Origin: Candidatus Woesearchaeota archaeon
GTDB lineage: Archaea > Nanobdellota > Nanobdellia > Woesearchaeales > WJKV01
Direction of reading: 5' to 3'
Length of the DNA stretch: 14,855 nucleotides
Assembly (NCBI GenBank): GCA_019322855.1
Contig: JAHWIA010000008.1
Coordinates: 1 to 14,855, forward strand
In this document: one piece after another, positions 12,631 through 14,855 of the stretch
Numbering within the stretch: the stretch's first letter is position 1
How the letters are laid out: every line of letters starts with the position of its first letter
Made by a program: the position numbers and the translations under genes
Notes under the pieces: model-generated
What the model saw: the letters and a program-made list of their open reading frames with translations, nothing else
What the model was told of the DNA's origin: nothing
Databases searched by the model: none

Positions 12631-12912
12631 TTATTGAAGCCTGTCTAACAGTCCTTTTTCCTGTACAATCTCAAGAAAGCTCTGTGCAGCTTCTCTGTCA
12701 ATCTCATCAGGATCCATTTCTCTTAATGCTTCCCTGCATCTTTCACATTCCTGAAGATGCGCGACTGCGAAATCATAGTCAGGATGACCTTCTCCTAATT
12801 CAAGGCTGTTCACCAGGTAATGGTGCGCAGCTTCGCAAGGATCGATTACTCTTAATCCTTGAAGTTCAGCGTCTTGTTCTGTTAATCCGGTTCTATGTTG
12901 GTGTGTGTACAT
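12631..12912 (-). CDS. Small zinc-finger (zf-HC2/anti-sigma-like) protein, 93 aa
   Basis: The central segment DYDFAVAHLQECERCREALREM carries His52-x3-Cys56-x2-Cys59. This is the zinc-binding pattern of zf-HC2 (ZAS) domains, where an upstream His or Cys often completes the site; Cys26, His30 and His31 are candidates. The rest is acidic and helical (DPDEIDREAAQSFLEIVQEKGLLDRL). Unlike typical anti-sigma factors there is no membrane helix and no output domain. Archaea lack sigma-70 factors, so the partner is unknown; a redox- or zinc-sensing protein is one idea. A strong GGAGGT site (12921-12926) precedes the ATG with 8-base spacing. It lies downstream of the winged-helix gene on the same strand but has its own TATA box. 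Confidence 0.75.
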   Translation of the reverse strand: MYTHQHRTGLTEQDAELQGLRVIDPCEAAHHYLVNSLELGEGHPDYDFAVAHLQECERCREALREMDPDEIDREAAQSFLEIVQEKGLLDRLQ

Positions 12913-12954
12913 CTTTGTGTACCTCCGTTGAGTTTTATGTAATATAAAAAAGCT

Positions 12955-12967
12955 GTATATAAAACTT
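12955..12967 (-). promoter_or_regulatory. TATA box of the zf-HC2-like gene
   Basis: The minus strand reads AAGTTTTATATAC between the stop of the regulator gene and the small gene. The predicted start near 12934 gives a leader of about 22 bases that contains GGAGGT. A second AT-rich stretch at 12941-12948 is a less suitable alternative. Confidence 0.5.
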
Positions 12968-12978
12968 ATCTATATTAT

Positions 12979-13419
12979 CTATACAATCTCTGTTGTCTCG
13001 TAGTCTCTTTTTTCCATTCCTAGTTCTGTATCAATGTCCCTAGCAATCGCTTTCAGGTTTAGGAAGACATTGTCAGTGTCTCTTCTGATTTCATCGATCA
13101 ACTCTTCCAGGTTAGAGACTCTAAGGATGTATTTTCCTTTTTCAACAACTATCAGGCCGGAACTTATTAAGTTTGTTAAGTGATGTACAACAGTTCCCCT
13201 GCTCAAGTTCAATCGATAAGCCAGTTCATCAGAACTTATTGGCCTGTGCTGTTTCGCAGCTTTCAATAATTCAATAAAGATTCGGAAGCAACTAGAATTC
13301 TTGTCTCTTGCAGAAAACAATCCCAGGCTCTGGCAGAACCACTGAAGGTCCTTGTTTATCAGTTTCTTGGCCGGCTTCCTGATCTTCACGATTGTCAGTT
13401 TCTTGAATTCTGTTATCAT
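12979..13419 (-). CDS. Winged-helix (ArsR-like) transcription regulator
   Basis: A winged helix-turn-helix spans about residues 45-103 counted from the ATG at 13417-13419: FRIFIELLKAA, ISSDELAYRLNLSRGTVVHHLTNLISSGLIVVEKGKYILR, with the recognition helix around 72-86 and the wing at VEKGKYIL. A C-terminal helix of about 30 residues (NLEELIDEIRRDTDNVF) probably dimerises. The first Met in the open frame (13440) lies on top of the TATA box; the ATG at 13419 lies at the predicted transcription start, so the 146-aa leaderless form is preferred. Divergent to grpE with a perfect palindrome between them, so a heat-shock or self-regulating repressor is likely by inference (archaeal Phr/HSR1 regulators are also winged-helix proteins). 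No sensor cysteines in an ArsR metal pattern are seen. Confidence 0.85.
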   Translation of the reverse strand: MITEFKKLTIVKIRKPAKKLINKDLQWFCQSLGLFSARDKNSSCFRIFIELLKAAKQHRPISSDELAYRLNLSRGTVVHHLTNLISSGLIVVEKGKYILRVSNLEELIDEIRRDTDNVFLNLKAIARDIDTELGMEKRDYETTEIV

Positions 13420-13440
13420 AAATAGGCATAAAGACCGCAA

Positions 13441-13451
13441 GATTTATATAG
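13441..13451 (-). promoter_or_regulatory. TATA box of the winged-helix regulator gene
   Basis: The minus strand reads CTATATAAATC, centred about 26 bases from the ATG at 13419. This sets the start and predicts a leaderless mRNA. Confidence 0.65.
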
Positions 13452-13476
13452 TTTTTGTTGTTTTCTAGTTGTTGTG

Positions 13477-13493
13477 GTTGATTTAAAATCAAC
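13477..13493. promoter_or_regulatory. Perfect 17-bp palindrome, candidate operator
   Basis: GTTGATTTAAAATCAAC has two exact 8-base inverted arms around a single A. It sits about 26 bases behind the regulator's TATA box and about 7 bases before the grpE TATA box, so a bound dimer could block both promoters. The neighbouring winged-helix protein is the obvious candidate binder. Confidence 0.6.
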
Positions 13494-13496
13494 GAA

Positions 13497-13508
13497 GATT
13501 ATTTAAAG
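13497..13508 (+). promoter_or_regulatory. TATA box of the grpE operon
   Basis: GATTATTTAAAG is centred near 13503. The predicted start near 13529 gives a leader of about 12 bases that carries AAGGTGA before the grpE ATG at 13541. Confidence 0.6.
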
Positions 13509-13540
13509 CTTATCCAATTACTCATGTAAAAGGTGAAATT

Positions 13541-14002
13541 ATGGCTAAAGAAACAGGGGAAAAAAGTGAAGATGGCAAAGAAGTGATGATAAAGGAATTG
13601 ACAGAGACAGCAAAGAGAGTGCAGGCTGATTTTGAAAACTACAAGAAAAGAGTGGAAAATGAAAAGCAGGAATTCATACAGCAGGCAAATGCAGATTTAC
13701 TAAAGAAACTGCTTAATATAATAGACAACTTTGAGCTTGCATTAAAAAACGAGCAATCGCCTGAAGACTTTGCAAAAGGTATTGAACTCATATACGCACA
13801 ATTAAGAGAACTTTTAACACAAGAAGGCGTCAAGGAGATAGAGACAGAAAACAAGCAATTTGATCCTTACCTGCATGAAGCAATGATCACTGGTAATGAT
13901 GAGACAAAAAAAGACAACCAGATACTTGAAGAATTCCAGAAAGGTTACACAATAAAAAACACAGTACTAAGGCACAGCAAAGTCAAAGTTAATAAACTAT
14001 AG
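13541..14002 (+). CDS. grpE: Nucleotide exchange factor GrpE
   Basis: Releases ADP from DnaK in the Hsp70 cycle. Residues 15-60 form the long dimer coiled coil (LTETAKRVQADFENYKKR, the family's typical start, then LLKKLLNIIDNFELAL). The C-terminal beta wing contains EGVKEIETENKQFDPYLHEAM and GYTIKNTVLRHSKVKV, the latter matching the usual GY.+.+.+LR...V.V end. At 153 aa it is a short archaeal/bacterial form with little N-terminal tail. AAGGTGA lies just before the ATG. Expected operon: grpE, the YkgJ-like gene, dnaK, controlled by the palindrome upstream. Archaeal DnaK systems are generally taken as bacterial acquisitions. Confidence 0.95.
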   Translation: MAKETGEKSEDGKEVMIKELTETAKRVQADFENYKKRVENEKQEFIQQANADLLKKLLNIIDNFELALKNEQSPEDFAKGIELIYAQLRELLTQEGVKEIETENKQFDPYLHEAMITGNDETKKDNQILEEFQKGYTIKNTVLRHSKVKVNKL

Positions 14003-14041
14003 TTACTTTCATATTCAAAAACTTGAGAGGATGATGTTAAC

Positions 14042-14602
14042 ATGAAAATTACAACTAAAACCACAAAAGAGGAGCTGATAAGAAAAGGCAATTGCGAAAA
14101 CCAGTGCGGCAAGTGCTGCACAAGATCGAGCGGAATCGTTTTGCCGCACGAGGTAAAACGGATTGCCAAGCATCTTAAGATGCCAGAAGAAACGTTCAAG
14201 AACAAGTATCTTGAACCGCACGAAAGATTCCACACAACCCATCACAGGATCAAGCAAAGAAGAGTGCACCCCAACATAAGCGGTTCGTGCATGATGCTGA
14301 GTCCTGCAGGCAAGTGCAGGATACACGTTTCAAAGCCATTGTACTGCAAAATAACGACCTGCCAGGAGCACGGGCATGACGCAGTGATATGGTATGATCT
14401 GAAACACTTTGTGAATGCAGAGGACCCGCAGTCAATACGTGAATGGGCAGAGTATCTGCACCATGGCAAGACAATCAAAGGCGGAGAACTGCACCAGATC
14501 GTTCCGAACAGGAGAAAGCTGAGATGGATGCTGGAGTACGGCGACCTTCAGGAAACGTCTGATGAGATCGCAAAAAGAATCAAAAAAGAATTAAGAAAAT
14601 AA
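14042..14602 (+). CDS. YkgJ-like cysteine-cluster (CxxxCxxCC) protein
   Basis: Residues 18-26 give Cys18-x3-Cys22-x2-Cys25-Cys26, followed by Cys83, Cys92 (GKCRIH), Cys102 (KPLYC) and Cys107. This is the eight-cysteine pattern of the YkgJ family of putative zinc- or iron-chelating proteins, whose function is not well established. The KCRIH...KPLYC part is especially typical. The rest is basic with many His (HERFHTTHH, HHGK), and the C-terminus is helical. At 186 aa it is longer than the bare domain. It lies between grpE (39-base gap) and dnaK (55-base gap), where dnaJ might be expected; co-expression with the chaperone is likely, direct function in it is speculative. GAGGATGAT at 14027-14035 serves as ribosome binding site. 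Confidence 0.85.
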   Translation: MKITTKTTKEELIRKGNCENQCGKCCTRSSGIVLPHEVKRIAKHLKMPEETFKNKYLEPHERFHTTHHRIKQRRVHPNISGSCMMLSPAGKCRIHVSKPLYCKITTCQEHGHDAVIWYDLKHFVNAEDPQSIREWAEYLHHGKTIKGGELHQIVPNRRKLRWMLEYGDLQETSDEIAKRIKKELRK

Positions 14603-14657
14603 TTTCATGCTCAAAAAGGATTGATGTTTACAAATAAATATTGGGAGGTATGAGAAA

Positions 14658-14855
14658 ATGGCAGAAGCTAATACAGGAAAAACAATTGGTATTGACTTAG
14701 GCACTACTTTCAGTGCAGTAGCTGTGATGGAAGCTGGAAAAGCTACAATCATTCCTAATTCTGAAGGACAAAGAACTACACCTAGTGTCGTCAGCATAAA
14801 GGACGGTGAACGTATAGTAGGACAGGTTGCAAGGAATCAGGCAATCACTAATCCG
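14658..14855 (+). CDS. dnaK: Chaperone DnaK (Hsp70), N-terminal part, runs off the window
   Basis: The first 66 residues are visible. After MAEANTGK comes the phosphate-binding IGIDLGTTFSAVAVME (9-24), then ATIIPNSEGQRTTPSVVSI (29-47) and GERIVGQVARNQAITNP, all standard for the DnaK ATPase domain. GGGAGGT lies just before the ATG at 14658. The frame is open to the right edge. It follows the YkgJ-like gene by 55 bases with no clear TATA box, so it is probably read from the grpE promoter. Confidence 0.96.
   Translation, partial: MAEANTGKTIGIDLGTTFSAVAVMEAGKATIIPNSEGQRTTPSVVSIKDGERIVGQVARNQAITNP

Noticed and set aside
12979..13440. Longer form of the winged-helix regulator starting at 13440
   Set aside because: That Met lies at the edge of the TATA box, upstream of the predicted transcription start; the ATG at 13419 fits exactly.

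Overview
The window reads as a compact, AT-rich archaeal chromosome segment, most likely from a DPANN lineage of the Woesearchaeota/Pacearchaeota kind (inferred from gene content, not from a search). Archaeal hallmarks are the ftsZ-secE(Sec61 gamma)-spt5 gene order, an Spt5 with NGN and KOW domains, an archaeal long-type FKBP isomerase, and TATA boxes about 26 bases before many starts. Several first genes look leaderless, with the ATG at or within a few bases of the predicted transcription start. Other genes carry a strong GAGGTGAT-type ribosome binding site. Bacterial-type genes are mixed in: lgt, grpE/dnaK, a DsbA-like oxidoreductase and a polysaccharide-lyase-like gene. No tRNA, rRNA, CRISPR array or insertion sequence is visible, and no gene-free stretch exceeds 300 bases.

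Left part (1-3800): the 3' end of a 2H-phosphoesterase-like gene is followed by a minus-strand pair of small basic proteins. Then come dcd (dCTP deaminase) and lgt (prolipoprotein diacylglyceryl transferase), a membrane protein with a coiled coil and lysine-rich tail, and a plus-strand pair of small basic proteins. All four small proteins belong to one family (GPFxGKIV core, GKKY, KS-x-LLR). They form two outward-facing pairs around the dcd-lgt-membrane-protein block. I do not recognise the family, and it is the best candidate here for something undescribed.

Middle part (3800-7900): a minus-strand run encodes a membrane-anchored DsbA-like thiol oxidoreductase, a SufS-type cysteine desulfurase overlapping it by ATGA, and a PL14-like polysaccharide lyase. 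The lyase frame is open directly behind the sufS stop and probably starts at a CTG. Divergent to this run is a thioredoxin-reductase-like flavoprotein without the redox CxxC, resembling TrxR-like ferredoxin-NADP reductases.

Right part (7900-14855): the ftsZ-secE-spt5 operon is preceded by an FKBP isomerase and an unrecognised 202-residue protein. Then follow tmk (thymidylate kinase, which with dcd belongs to dTTP supply), a RidA-family protein, a small zf-HC2-like zinc-finger protein, a winged-helix regulator, and divergently grpE, a YkgJ-like cysteine-cluster protein and the start of dnaK. A perfect palindrome lies between the divergent TATA boxes of the regulator and grpE and is a good candidate heat-shock operator.
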